Assembly (NCBI GenBank): GCA_029259635.1
Contig: JAJDEU010000005.1
Span: forward strand, 1-58,023
Reading direction: 5' to 3'
DNA: 58,023 nt
DNA from: Planctomycetota bacterium
Lineage (GTDB): Bacteria > Planctomycetota > UBA1135 > GCA-002686595
The first letter of the stretch is position 1; each line of letters starts with the position of its first letter. Both the position numbers and the translations under genes were made by a program. The notes beneath the pieces are model-generated. The model ran no database searches and was not told the origin of the DNA. It worked only from the letters and a program-made list of their open reading frames with translations. Positions 17,307 to 24,805 of the stretch are shown piece by piece.

Positions 17307-17439
17307 ATTCGGGCTCCATTTGTGGATCGGTTGCCCCGTGGGCGTGAGAGTTTCGATGCTGCCGGGGCGGGCACGCCGCAATCCCGGCAATTGAAATAGA
17401 GATACGCGGCTACACGTCCTGGCTCGTGAATAACCCGAG

Positions 17440-18378
17440 CTAACCCGGGCCGCGGAACGGCAGCCCCTTCGGCACGTATTCAAGGTCGAAGGTCGTCTTC
17501 CACGTCATGCCGCCGTCGGTCGAGTCCGCTCCGGTTTGCCGCACGCGTCGCTCGTCCGGGCGTTCGAGTGGACCGGGTACCGGGCGGATGAACATGCGAT
17601 GCTTGAGAACTCTGCCGACCCCGCCGGGTGCATCGCCCTCGAACAGGATCCCCGCACCCTGCCTCTGCCCGACAAACTCCAACGAGCTGCCGCCGACGTC
17701 GATCCAGTCCTGACGCCAGACTCCACGCGACGCATCGAACCAATTCCAACTCTCGCCGCGACTGCCGCTCGTTCCCTCAGCGGGCGTCCATTGCTCCAGA
17801 ATGACGACGCCGTCCAGCCGACTCTCTAGGACGCTGTGACCGTTGAGGACACCTGCCCCGACCTGGTAGACGTCCCACTCGCCGACCCAGAACGCGAGTG
17901 CGGCCTGCGCAGGCGTCGCGATATAGGAGAGCACCTCCTCGAAGCGCGGCAACTCGCGTATGTGCGCAAGTTCAGGGTCTGCGCGCGCCAGATCTGCTGC
18001 AGCAAATCCCGCATTCACGGCTTCGAGCAACGCGTCGCAGGCCTCATCACCACGACCGGTCATGGCCAGCGCGCAGGCCAGATTGTATAGCGCAGCGACG
18101 CGCATCTGAGGGAAGCGCGCAGCCGCACGATGCAACTCGATCGCACGCTCGAACTCGCCGCCTGCATGCACGCAGTACGCTAACTGGAAGTGCGCAACAG
18201 GATGATTCGGGTGTGCAGCAGCGACCGACTCGTAAGCGTGCGCGGCGCCGGCAAAGTCAGCCTGATCGCGTAGAGCAGCGGCCGCTTGCAGGTCCGACTT
18301 CAGGTCCCGCGCGGACGACGCGGTCACGACGATGAGCAAGAGGACAGGAAGCGACCAGAGAGTAGATCTAACGTTCAT
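17440..18378 (-). CDS. Exported TPR protein with a C-terminal beta-rich domain
   Basis: 312-residue protein with a signal peptide (LWSLPVLLLIVVTASSARD). Two to three TPR-like repeats at about residues 35-135 include DFAGAAHAYESVAAAHPNHP, FERAIELHRAAARFPQM and LYNLACALAMTGRGDEA. The C-terminal half (FWVGEWDVYQVGAG, SVLESRLDGVVILEQW, WRQDWIDVGG, GMTWKTTFDLEYVPK) resembles the DUF1579-like beta-barrel found in small secreted proteins with unknown ligands. It lies between the beta-helix gene and the sigma-factor fusion on the same strand, and may be part of their regulon. Confidence 0.7.
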   Translation of the reverse strand: MNVRSTLWSLPVLLLIVVTASSARDLKSDLQAAAALRDQADFAGAAHAYESVAAAHPNHPVAHFQLAYCVHAGGEFERAIELHRAAARFPQMRVAALYNLACALAMTGRGDEACDALLEAVNAGFAAADLARADPELAHIRELPRFEEVLSYIATPAQAALAFWVGEWDVYQVGAGVLNGHSVLESRLDGVVILEQWTPAEGTSGSRGESWNWFDASRGVWRQDWIDVGGSSLEFVGQRQGAGILFEGDAPGGVGRVLKHRMFIRPVPGPLERPDERRVRQTGADSTDGGMTWKTTFDLEYVPKGLPFRGPG

Positions 18379-18453
18379 GGTGGACTGTGGGGGAGGAGGG
18401 CGAGATTGGATCCGCCCGAAAGGACAGAAGCCACGCGACGTTGTGGGAGCGGT

Positions 18454-21087
18454 TCACGGTTGCAGGGTTGTCTGCTCACCGGGCAGAAGGTCGATATGAG
18501 CGCGTCGAACTTCAGATCCATTCAAGTAGAGCACCAAGAATGCAGCGGTGTCGGCAACAGCCAGAACGTTGGTCTGCCCGCCAACGATCGGAGAGCGAAG
18601 TCTCTCACGGCGACCGCTGCCGTGGAATTCGGAGATGCTTAGCACGTTCCCCTCGGCGTCCTGCATCTCGAACTCGTCGGCTTCACTCGCGGAATCTAGC
18701 TTGACCTGGAAGTGGCAACGACGCGGAACGACGAGAGTGAAGGCGTCGAAGTCCTCTCCGACGATTTCTCGAAGTGCCTGTTCACTTCGACCTAGCTCGA
18801 TCGGGATAACATCGGGATGATCCACTCGAAAGTAAGCATCCTCCTTCGGAACGACTTGAAGCTCGAAGCCCCCTTCATCATCTGCCGTCGTAACCGAGCC
18901 CGAAGCGTGCTGAGTGCTAAGCACGCGCCCCATTACACTGGTTCGGAACGCGTCGCACGTGACTTGTACCCTCGCCTGCGCTAGCGGGTTCCCTCGGCTA
19001 TCAACCACACGCCCGCGAACGAGCTCCCAACAGTCACCGCGTGAGATAACAAGCTCGAGACCGGAAGTTCCGGCCGGTACATTTCGCTCTCGCGAACGCG
19101 CCAGGCTACGGGGATCCATCGCTTCGACTGTGTAGTCGCGATCCAGGAGTCCCGAGATCTCAAAGCTGCCGTCTACCCCGGACTCAATAAAGGACCAACC
19201 CGCTTCGCGACTCATGACCATGTTCTCGACATGATGCAAGTCCGGAAAGCCGTCGCCCCCAGGGGTGATTCCCCCGAAGAAGGTCGGGTCGGCAACCCAC
19301 ACTTGCATGTTGGCGAGCGCTGTTCCGGTCTCGTCCACAATGCGTCCGTGAATGGCTAGGGGTTCACCCCCGAGCCGCAACATCACAAACTCGGGCCAGA
19401 TAGGTGTGCCGTCGGACTGCGTACCGCGAGCGGCCAATCGACCCGGTAAGTATCCGGGTTTGATTGCGATCAGCTCGTTCGCGCTGAAGTCGCCGATGAA
19501 CCGGGCGAACCTGTTGTTGAAGGACTGGGGGTTGGCCAGGTCGAACGTGAAGCCGCCTTCGGCATCCGTCCGAGTCGTGTCAACGCCCATGGAAACGGCG
19601 GCATTCGGGACGGGGGTTCCCAGCTCGTCGACGACTATCCCGGTGAGTAGCGCCCCCGAGAGCTCGGGTCGCCGTATCACGAGCAGATAGTTGCTTTCCG
19701 AAGTCTCCGGTGCATCCTGTTTAAGCGACAAAAAACCCTCTGCCGTCGCACGCAACGAGCCACCGACAAGACCGGGAGCGTTCGAGATCTCGAACCGTCC
19801 CTCCTCATCAGTCTCCGCGACGAATTCGAGGCCCTGCGAAAAGTCGAGCACCAACCCAAGTGCTCCACGCAGTCCCTCCGGTACTTCCAATTCGACCCGA
19901 GCGCCGGCAACGAGGTTGCCGTACTCATCGATCACCTGACCTGCGACTTCGATGCGCGGCGCAACCACCACGATCGTCTCTCTGCCCGCGTCACCCGTGA
20001 CCGGAACACCGGCCAGCACGGTCGTGAAGTGCGCGTCTTGCACGAAGAGCTGTTCGACTCCCTTGCGAGGGGCAGAGAAAGTTCCATCGGCAGTCGACGT
20101 CGCGAGTATGGGCTCATCGTCAAGGTTCTGCCCCCTCGCGCTCGTCGACGACCGCGCCACGATCGCGAGGCCCTCCACTGGTTGACCGCTGACATTCACG
20201 ACCCGTCCGTGAACGAGAGCTTCGGCAGTGTCAGCTGGAGCATCAACCTCGGGAACAGGCGGCTGCGGAGCTTGCACGTCAACGGCCTGGCGAGTGGAAC
20301 GCTGGAGGCTGGGCGAGGCTGCCGCACTCGCCAGGACCTCGGGATTGTCCCGCGAATCGGAAGTTGCACCCGCAATCTCCTTCGGCTGTTCAGCCTGCAC
20401 GATCACCGAGTCGGGGAGCGAGATCATGTAGCCGGTACCGAGAACAGTCAGTACGAGAACGACGATGACGACTTTTAGATTCATGAGGAACGCTCCAAGT
20501 GGAACCAGGGGGAAAGTGAATGCGGGTGCGATCCCGGCGGGCTGCTCAAGAATCGGAAGCAACGCCATCACCCAGCCCTTTCCGTCACCGCCATGTTGAC
20601 GATCAAGACATTTGCGCAAGAGCTCGATTCCGCGCGCAAGCTGGGTCTTCACGGTTGAGATCGGAAGACCTTCCTTTTCTGCGATTCTCTTCGGCGTGAG
20701 TTCTTCGAAGTAGCGCAAGAGCACGACCTTGCGATAGGGCTCTTCGAGCATGAGCACAATCTCGACTAACTCGCGTTGCATTTTCACGCGGGCCAGAAGC
20801 TCCGGTCCGCACTCCCCAGTCACCTCCTCGCGCGCGTACACGGCAGCCTCGCTTTCGGAGCTGCGCATCCGGCTGCGTCGCTCCTGCCGAAACTGGTTCT
20901 GCATCACGGTCGCCAGCCAGCCGCGCAAAGGAGCGTCCACCGCGGGTGGGTGCTCAAGAGCCTTGACCCATGTCTCTTGCGCCAGATCCTCGGCTCGCTC
21001 CGCGTCGCCCACCAACGAGATCGCCAAATAGCGCATCCAGCTGGCATGTTTCAGCAGGGCTTCCGTCTGTAGCGATTGCGTTCTCAT
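18454..21087 (-). CDS. ECF sigma factor fused to a transmembrane segment and carboxypeptidase-regulatory-like repeats
   Basis: 877-residue single frame. Residues 1-75 are sigma70 region 2 (DAERAEDLAQETWVKALEH, LRGWLATVMQNQFRQERR). Residues 105-165 are region 4 (LRYFEELTPKRIAEKEGLP, STVKTQLARGIELLRKCL). A membrane helix follows at about 202-224 (NLKVVIVVLVLTVLGTGYM). The remaining 650 residues are a chain of beta-sandwich modules of the carboxypeptidase D regulatory type (VHGRVVNVSGQPVEGL, VAGQVIDEYGNLVAGARVEL, LTGIVVDELGTPVPNAAVSM, IHGRIVDETGTALANMQVWV, VRGRVVDSRGNPLAQARVQV). By topology the sigma part is cytoplasmic and the repeats extracytoplasmic. No separate anti-sigma gene is adjacent, so the fused domains may sense or restrain the factor. 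The continuous frame makes a sequencing artefact unlikely. Confidence 0.85.
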   Translation of the reverse strand: MRTQSLQTEALLKHASWMRYLAISLVGDAERAEDLAQETWVKALEHPPAVDAPLRGWLATVMQNQFRQERRSRMRSSESEAAVYAREEVTGECGPELLARVKMQRELVEIVLMLEEPYRKVVLLRYFEELTPKRIAEKEGLPISTVKTQLARGIELLRKCLDRQHGGDGKGWVMALLPILEQPAGIAPAFTFPLVPLGAFLMNLKVVIVVLVLTVLGTGYMISLPDSVIVQAEQPKEIAGATSDSRDNPEVLASAAASPSLQRSTRQAVDVQAPQPPVPEVDAPADTAEALVHGRVVNVSGQPVEGLAIVARSSTSARGQNLDDEPILATSTADGTFSAPRKGVEQLFVQDAHFTTVLAGVPVTGDAGRETIVVVAPRIEVAGQVIDEYGNLVAGARVELEVPEGLRGALGLVLDFSQGLEFVAETDEEGRFEISNAPGLVGGSLRATAEGFLSLKQDAPETSESNYLLVIRRPELSGALLTGIVVDELGTPVPNAAVSMGVDTTRTDAEGGFTFDLANPQSFNNRFARFIGDFSANELIAIKPGYLPGRLAARGTQSDGTPIWPEFVMLRLGGEPLAIHGRIVDETGTALANMQVWVADPTFFGGITPGGDGFPDLHHVENMVMSREAGWSFIESGVDGSFEISGLLDRDYTVEAMDPRSLARSRERNVPAGTSGLELVISRGDCWELVRGRVVDSRGNPLAQARVQVTCDAFRTSVMGRVLSTQHASGSVTTADDEGGFELQVVPKEDAYFRVDHPDVIPIELGRSEQALREIVGEDFDAFTLVVPRRCHFQVKLDSASEADEFEMQDAEGNVLSISEFHGSGRRERLRSPIVGGQTNVLAVADTAAFLVLYLNGSEVRRAHIDLLPGEQTTLQP

Positions 21088-21516
21088 CGAGGATCAGGCT
21101 TTAGCCTTAACCATGCCGGCCGATCGCCAGGGGACTCATAAAACTGCAGAAATCAACGCAAACTGTTGGATACTGCCTTCTATTGGCACTGCCAGTTTCG
21201 CCGAGAGGAACCGACGACTGATCCTAAAAAGCGTTGCCGCCCTGGATCGCTCCTCCTCGGTATCCCGTCCCGCCGACTCGAACGTCCGGGTGTCGGCAGA
21301 TTATGAACGCCCTAAGTCAGGCCAACCCGCGAGCCAGGCGCATCTACTACTAAGCGCTGTGTACCAAACACAAAGTCTCTCGCCTCAAGAGCTTCCACCC
21401 GTTCGGACTCGGTGGCCGTAAGACGCCCTTCCAACCTCTGAGCATGGAGCTCCATCCGCCGTGACCCGACGCCCTCTCACCGTTCGCGCCAACCCGACCA
21501 AAAATATGCTGCGTAT
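21088..21516. other. Gap upstream of the sigma-factor fusion
   Basis: No convincing gene. A 47-codon minus-strand frame at 21312-21455 encodes a charged helix (RLEGRLTATESERVEAL) but has no ribosome-binding site or known family and may be a remnant. The promoter of the sigma fusion must lie here, but no clear -35/-10 pair was recognised. Confidence 0.4.
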
Positions 21517-21547
21517 CGAACAAAGCACTTTCACCGCAGCCAGCTAG
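21517..21547 (-). repeat. Solitary MITE end (CTAG family)
   Basis: Reading the minus strand from 21547: CTAGCTGGCTGCGGTGAAAG, then TGCTTTGTTCG. This matches the right-hand terminal repeat of the 47737-47902 element in its inner part (GTGAAAG, CTTTGTTC). The CTAG is part of a CTAGCCCGGGCTAG palindrome that overlaps the nadE stop codon. No partner end was found to the left. Confidence 0.5.
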
Positions 21548-21553
21548 CCCGGG

Positions 21554-22558
21554 CTAGAGCGTCCGTAGCTCGTTGGTGAGTAGGTCTGTGCTCACGAGCT
21601 CCGACCGCTCGCCGAGCGTCGGGATGTTGGGATTCGCCTTGTGACGCGATGCCGCCTCCAACTTGCGACAGGACTGAAGGAGCCCGTCGATTTCGTCAGA
21701 GGAATGGAGCGGAAAGTACGGAGCCGCGAGATCGGTCATCGCAGCCAGCTCGCGATCATCCGGCGCGCGTTTCGCGAAGAGCGCGGCTTCCGAACCGGAG
21801 TCCAAGAACCGAGCCATGCGCTCGATAGACCCGACGCGCGAGTACTCGCCTGTCTCGAAGTCGATGCGACTGTAGGTCCAGTGCACTCCGCTCAACTCGT
21901 GCAGTTCGTCTTCATCATTGTGCACGTCGCCGATGCCGTGCAGGTCGGGGGAAGGGATCGCGTCGATGAGGGAACGCGGGACGCCGAGTTCGCGGGCGAG
22001 CTGGAACACCTCACCCTTCCCAAGCATGGCGAGCGGATTCGTATCGACCTCGCCGTCGCCGCCCTTCTGGTAGAAGCGCAGGAAGCGGTCCTCGCATTCG
22101 TTGCCGGTTCCGTGGCGGATGCCTCCTCCGGTCATGCGATTGAGCCCGCGACCGATTGGGGCGCGAATGCAGGAGCGCAGGGAACCGAGCACCGAGCGGT
22201 CGTCCAAGATGCGGCGCTCGATCTCGTCCAGGTCGTAGCCGGCGTTACGGAGCGCGACTTTCATCTGCTCGGTGAGGTCGTCGAAGAGCTCGGTCAGGTC
22301 TAACTCGACGAGCGAGACACCGAAAACGGCGGACACTTCGCGCGCGCGGTCCCGGAACTCGTCGCCCGAGTGAATACTGCTGTAGACGGCGGTCACGTTT
22401 TCTGGACCGATCGCCTTGGACAGTAGGCCCAAGAGAACGCCCGAGTCGATACCGCCACTGACGTCGAGTTCGGCGCGCGGATTGCCGACGCGCTCGTGAA
22501 AGTCACGAATGGCGCGAACACGGTTTTCGATCAGGGCTGGTGCATCAACGACGGGCAT
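21554..22558 (-). CDS. nadE: NAD+ synthase (ammonia-dependent type)
   Basis: 334-residue NadE, which converts deamido-NAD to NAD+ using ATP and ammonia in the cytoplasm. The PP-loop SGGIDSG is at residues 34-40. HGTGNECEDRFLRFYQKGGDGEVD carries the family's GTxN motif and acidic metal/NAD site, followed by NPLAMLGKGEVFQLARELGVP. There is no N-terminal glutaminase domain, so ammonia must come from elsewhere. The C-terminal 90 residues are longer than in the shortest NadE proteins. The gene appears monocistronic, preceded by a 141-bp gap to the divergent binding-protein gene. Confidence 0.9.
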   Translation of the reverse strand: MPVVDAPALIENRVRAIRDFHERVGNPRAELDVSGGIDSGVLLGLLSKAIGPENVTAVYSSIHSGDEFRDRAREVSAVFGVSLVELDLTELFDDLTEQMKVALRNAGYDLDEIERRILDDRSVLGSLRSCIRAPIGRGLNRMTGGGIRHGTGNECEDRFLRFYQKGGDGEVDTNPLAMLGKGEVFQLARELGVPRSLIDAIPSPDLHGIGDVHNDEDELHELSGVHWTYSRIDFETGEYSRVGSIERMARFLDSGSEAALFAKRAPDDRELAAMTDLAAPYFPLHSSDEIDGLLQSCRKLEAASRHKANPNIPTLGERSELVSTDLLTNELRTL

Positions 22559-22699
22559 GGGGGAGGACTCCTCGGTTCACTCGCTTAGGCCATGGTATAC
22601 AACGAATCACGAGCGCTCGAACGGCACGCCGACTCTGTCTCCGAAATTGTTCGAGCTAGCTCTTGGAGCCGCCGGGCGAACACGTCCTAGACTGGGGCC

Positions 22700-23464
22700 A
22701 TGCGCACTCTCGGTTTCATCGTGACTTTGGCGGCATCCGCACTCGCTCTGGTCTCCTGTCAGTCGGGTCACGGCCAACCCAGGCTCACCTGGCGAGTGGC
22801 CTCCGATTTAGCGAACCCGCCCTTCGCGTGGCTCGACGAAGCGGGTGTCGCTCGGGGACGCGACGTCGAGATGGCGCAACAACTGGCGGAGATCATGAAC
22901 GCGAAGCTCGAGTGGCACCGGATGGAGTTCGCCGTTCTGCTCGATGCTTTGGAGCAGGGTGAAGCCGATGCGGTCATCGCCACGATGGGCGCAACCCCCG
23001 AACGAGCTGAGCGTGTCCTGCTCTCCAATGCCTACTTCGTCACCAACCTGCGCGTGCTCGTGCGGCGCGGCGCTAACGAACCGACCAGCCTCGCCGCTCT
23101 CGATGGACTCCGAGTCAGCGCGGGCATCGGCACGACTTCCGAGCTAGCTCTGCGCGACCAGCTCCCACGCGCTATCCCTGCCGCGCCTTCCGAAAAGGGC
23201 GCGACCAGTATCGAGCGGCTACTTGCCGGCGAGGTCGATGCCTTGATCATGGACGGCCCCGACGCCCTCGATTTCGCGCGCGAATACCCGAACGAACTCG
23301 CGGTCCTCGACGAACCGCTCGCCGAAGAGCGCTATGTCGTCGCAGTTAAACCCACCGGCGCCGAATGGTTGGAACGAATCAACGTGGCTCTTTACGCCAT
23401 GCGCGAGAGCGGCGCGCTGTCGGAGCTCGACCGCCGCTTTGAGTTGACGACGAACGTGCGCTAG
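22700..23464 (+). CDS. Periplasmic solute-binding lipoprotein (SBP_bac_3, amino-acid type)
   Basis: 254-residue family 3 extracellular solute-binding protein with a lipobox (LALVSC, Cys near 20). Typical blocks are WRVASDLANPPFAWLDEAG, VARGRDVEMAQQLAEIM, EQGEADAVIATMGATPERAE, LRVSAGIGTTSE and the closing SGALSELDRRFEL. Such proteins bind polar amino acids or related solutes, or act as sensors. No ABC permease or ATPase gene is adjacent, so it works with a distant transporter or alone. A related tail sequence is found at 24755-24805. Confidence 0.85.
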   Translation: MRTLGFIVTLAASALALVSCQSGHGQPRLTWRVASDLANPPFAWLDEAGVARGRDVEMAQQLAEIMNAKLEWHRMEFAVLLDALEQGEADAVIATMGATPERAERVLLSNAYFVTNLRVLVRRGANEPTSLAALDGLRVSAGIGTTSELALRDQLPRAIPAAPSEKGATSIERLLAGEVDALIMDGPDALDFAREYPNELAVLDEPLAEERYVVAVKPTGAEWLERINVALYAMRESGALSELDRRFELTTNVR

Positions 23465-23511
23465 GCGTGTGCGTTACCGTGATCTCGTGATGCAACAGCG
23501 ATGGATTCGCG

Positions 23512-23547
23512 TCCAGGAAGCGAATGACTTTTGCCACGGACTGCTAG
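23512..23547 (-). repeat. Solitary MITE end (CTAG family)
   Basis: Reading the minus strand from 23547: CTAGCAGTCCGTGGCAAAAG, then TCATTCGC. It is identical to the left end of the complete element at 47737 except for CAGTCC versus CAGCCC, and the match extends through AGTCATTCG. It sits between the solute-binding protein gene and the nucleotidyltransferase gene. Confidence 0.65.
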
Positions 23548-23559
23548 TCCTAGGGAGTT

Positions 23560-24153
23560 CTAAGGGCGCATCTCCTGGATAAACGCAGCAAGGGCACCTC
23601 GCAGGTCTCTTTCGCGATTGAAACCGCGCTCCTCAATGAGACCAACAGCCTTCTTCGCTTCGTCGAGCTCAGGTGTCGAAGCGGCGGCGAGAAGCACACG
23701 AAGATCGCTTCGGTCTTGGTCTCGCACCGCACTTTCGGATAGCACCTTCATCGCAATGAGGTAGGCGATGGACGCGACGGGAACTGAAATGCCTTTCGCA
23801 ATCTTGATGGGGGTGGCCTTTCGAACAATTTCGCGCTCAATGCCAGTCGAACCGAATAGCAAGTCGATCGTGGGTTCATTTTCTCGGTCGCCCGGGTGTC
23901 TGAATCGAACCGTGGAGAGAACCTTCTTCGCCTCTTGTTCTATGACCTGTTGAAGACAAAAGCCTTGCCTTTGCATGGCGAGTACCAGCGCTTCCGCTTC
24001 TTTGTCCGAAGCAACCGCAACGGCAAAGTCAATGTCCCTGGTGAACCGCGGTCGGGTCCTTGCCGATACCGCGAGACCGCCGACCAGTGCGGACGGATGG
24101 TTGAGGGCCGTCAGTGTCTCGAGTAAATGCAGCGCGCGCTCGGCCTGGTTCAC
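23560..24153 (-). CDS. AbiEii-like nucleotidyltransferase, probable toxin
   Basis: 197-residue protein of the nucleotidyltransferase superfamily. SALVGGLAVSARTRPRFTRD followed by IDFAV contains the GG helix and the DxD metal pair. TIDLLFGSTGIEREIV supplies the third acidic strand. VASIAYLIAMKVLSES and RDQDRSDLRVLL are typical of the AbiEii/MenT-like group, whose members act as toxins or are pathway proteins. The start overlaps the stop of the upstream ribbon-helix-helix gene by 4 bp, the layout of a toxin-antitoxin operon. In classical AbiE the partner is a different winged-helix protein, so this pairing is a variant. Toxicity is inferred. Confidence 0.7.
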   Translation of the reverse strand: MNQAERALHLLETLTALNHPSALVGGLAVSARTRPRFTRDIDFAVAVASDKEAEALVLAMQRQGFCLQQVIEQEAKKVLSTVRFRHPGDRENEPTIDLLFGSTGIEREIVRKATPIKIAKGISVPVASIAYLIAMKVLSESAVRDQDRSDLRVLLAAASTPELDEAKKAVGLIEERGFNRERDLRGALAAFIQEMRP

Positions 24154-24548
24154 TTGAGTTTCAGTTCTTCAAGGCGGTCCGTGGCAACTCGTAGTCCAGA
24201 GCCTGCTTCTTGTGTGTCAGCGAGCTCCTCCAGTCGAGCAAGGACATCGGCAGAAGATAGCTCGGGGGATTCGAGACGAAGTTTCTCAGCTTGCATCTCG
24301 AGACCGAGGTCCATCAGCTCACTTGCTTCTTCAAAACGTGCACTAGAAAGCGAGTCATCGTTCGTTTGTGATTGAGAGGTGCCCGCTCGGTTGCGCTCGG
24401 TCTGAATCAAGAGCCGCAACGCTTCGCGGAGGAGTTCGCTTGCCGAGGTATAGAGGCCACTTTCGACACGAGAGGAGACCTCGGAGGACAACTCGGGAGT
24501 CATGGAGATGCTGAGGGTTACTGCGCGGCGGTCGTTCTTGGGGCTCAT
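24150..24548 (-). CDS. Ribbon-helix-helix antitoxin-like DNA-binding protein
   Basis: 132-residue protein. The N-terminal RRAVTLSISMTPELSSEVSS and RVESGLYTSASELLREALRL form a ParD-like ribbon-helix-helix unit that dimerises and binds operator DNA. The remaining 80 residues are Ser/Glu/Leu-rich helices (FEEASELMDLGLEMQAEKLR, ADVLARLEEL) that could contact the toxin. It is the first gene of the pair with the nucleotidyltransferase. It probably represses its own promoter. It is longer than most ParD proteins and its C-terminal part is not recognised. Confidence 0.7.
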   Translation of the reverse strand: MSPKNDRRAVTLSISMTPELSSEVSSRVESGLYTSASELLREALRLLIQTERNRAGTSQSQTNDDSLSSARFEEASELMDLGLEMQAEKLRLESPELSSADVLARLEELADTQEAGSGLRVATDRLEELKLK

Positions 24549-24557
24549 AATTGAAGT

Positions 24558-24749
24558 CTACCATCGACACGAAGGATCAGCAATCCTCAATGGTTTTGTC
24601 GGAAACGGCTGCCACACCCTCGCTCTGATGCCATTGAGGCTGGTTTCTTGGCTCCGGGTCGGGGGCTGCCACAGCTCGTTCTCCTCGAGCAGGCGCGGGC
24701 CGTCGTAGGCATAGCGGGTGGTCGTTTCGCCCTCGATGCGCTGGTGGCG
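24558..24749 (-). pseudogene. RHS-repeat protein fragment
   Basis: The minus-strand frame from 24749 reads RHQRIEGETTTRYAYDGPRL then LEENE, a typical RHS/YD-repeat (xxxTRYxYDGxRLLEE), before drifting into unrelated residues and a stop at 24558. It has no start codon or upstream gene, so it is a scrap of a large RHS protein gene. Its presence suggests past rearrangement next to the toxin-antitoxin pair. Confidence 0.65.
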
Positions 24750-24754
24750 AAGCG

Positions 24755-24805
24755 ATGTCCGAGCTCGACCGCCGTTTCGAGCTGACGCCTGTTATGGATC
24801 GCTGA
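24755..24805 (+). pseudogene. Remnant of the 3' end of a solute-binding protein gene
   Basis: The plus strand encodes MSELDRRFELTPVMDR and a stop, matching the last residues of the binding protein at 22700-23464 (LSELDRRFELTTNVR). Over 30 bp, 26 bases agree and the differences fall mainly at third codon positions, so it looks like the tail of a related gene rather than an exact duplication. It abuts the RHS scrap and overlaps the last codons of the kinase gene on the other strand. Confidence 0.6.

Noticed and set aside
21113..21421. A 102-codon plus-strand frame upstream of the sigma fusion
   Set aside because: Low-complexity residues and no family; the opposite strand has a slightly better but still unconvincing 47-codon frame.
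24755..24805. Attachment-site duplication at the 3' end of the binding-protein gene
   Set aside because: Direct repeats of an integration event should be near-identical; these differ at third codon positions, so a decayed paralogue is more likely.
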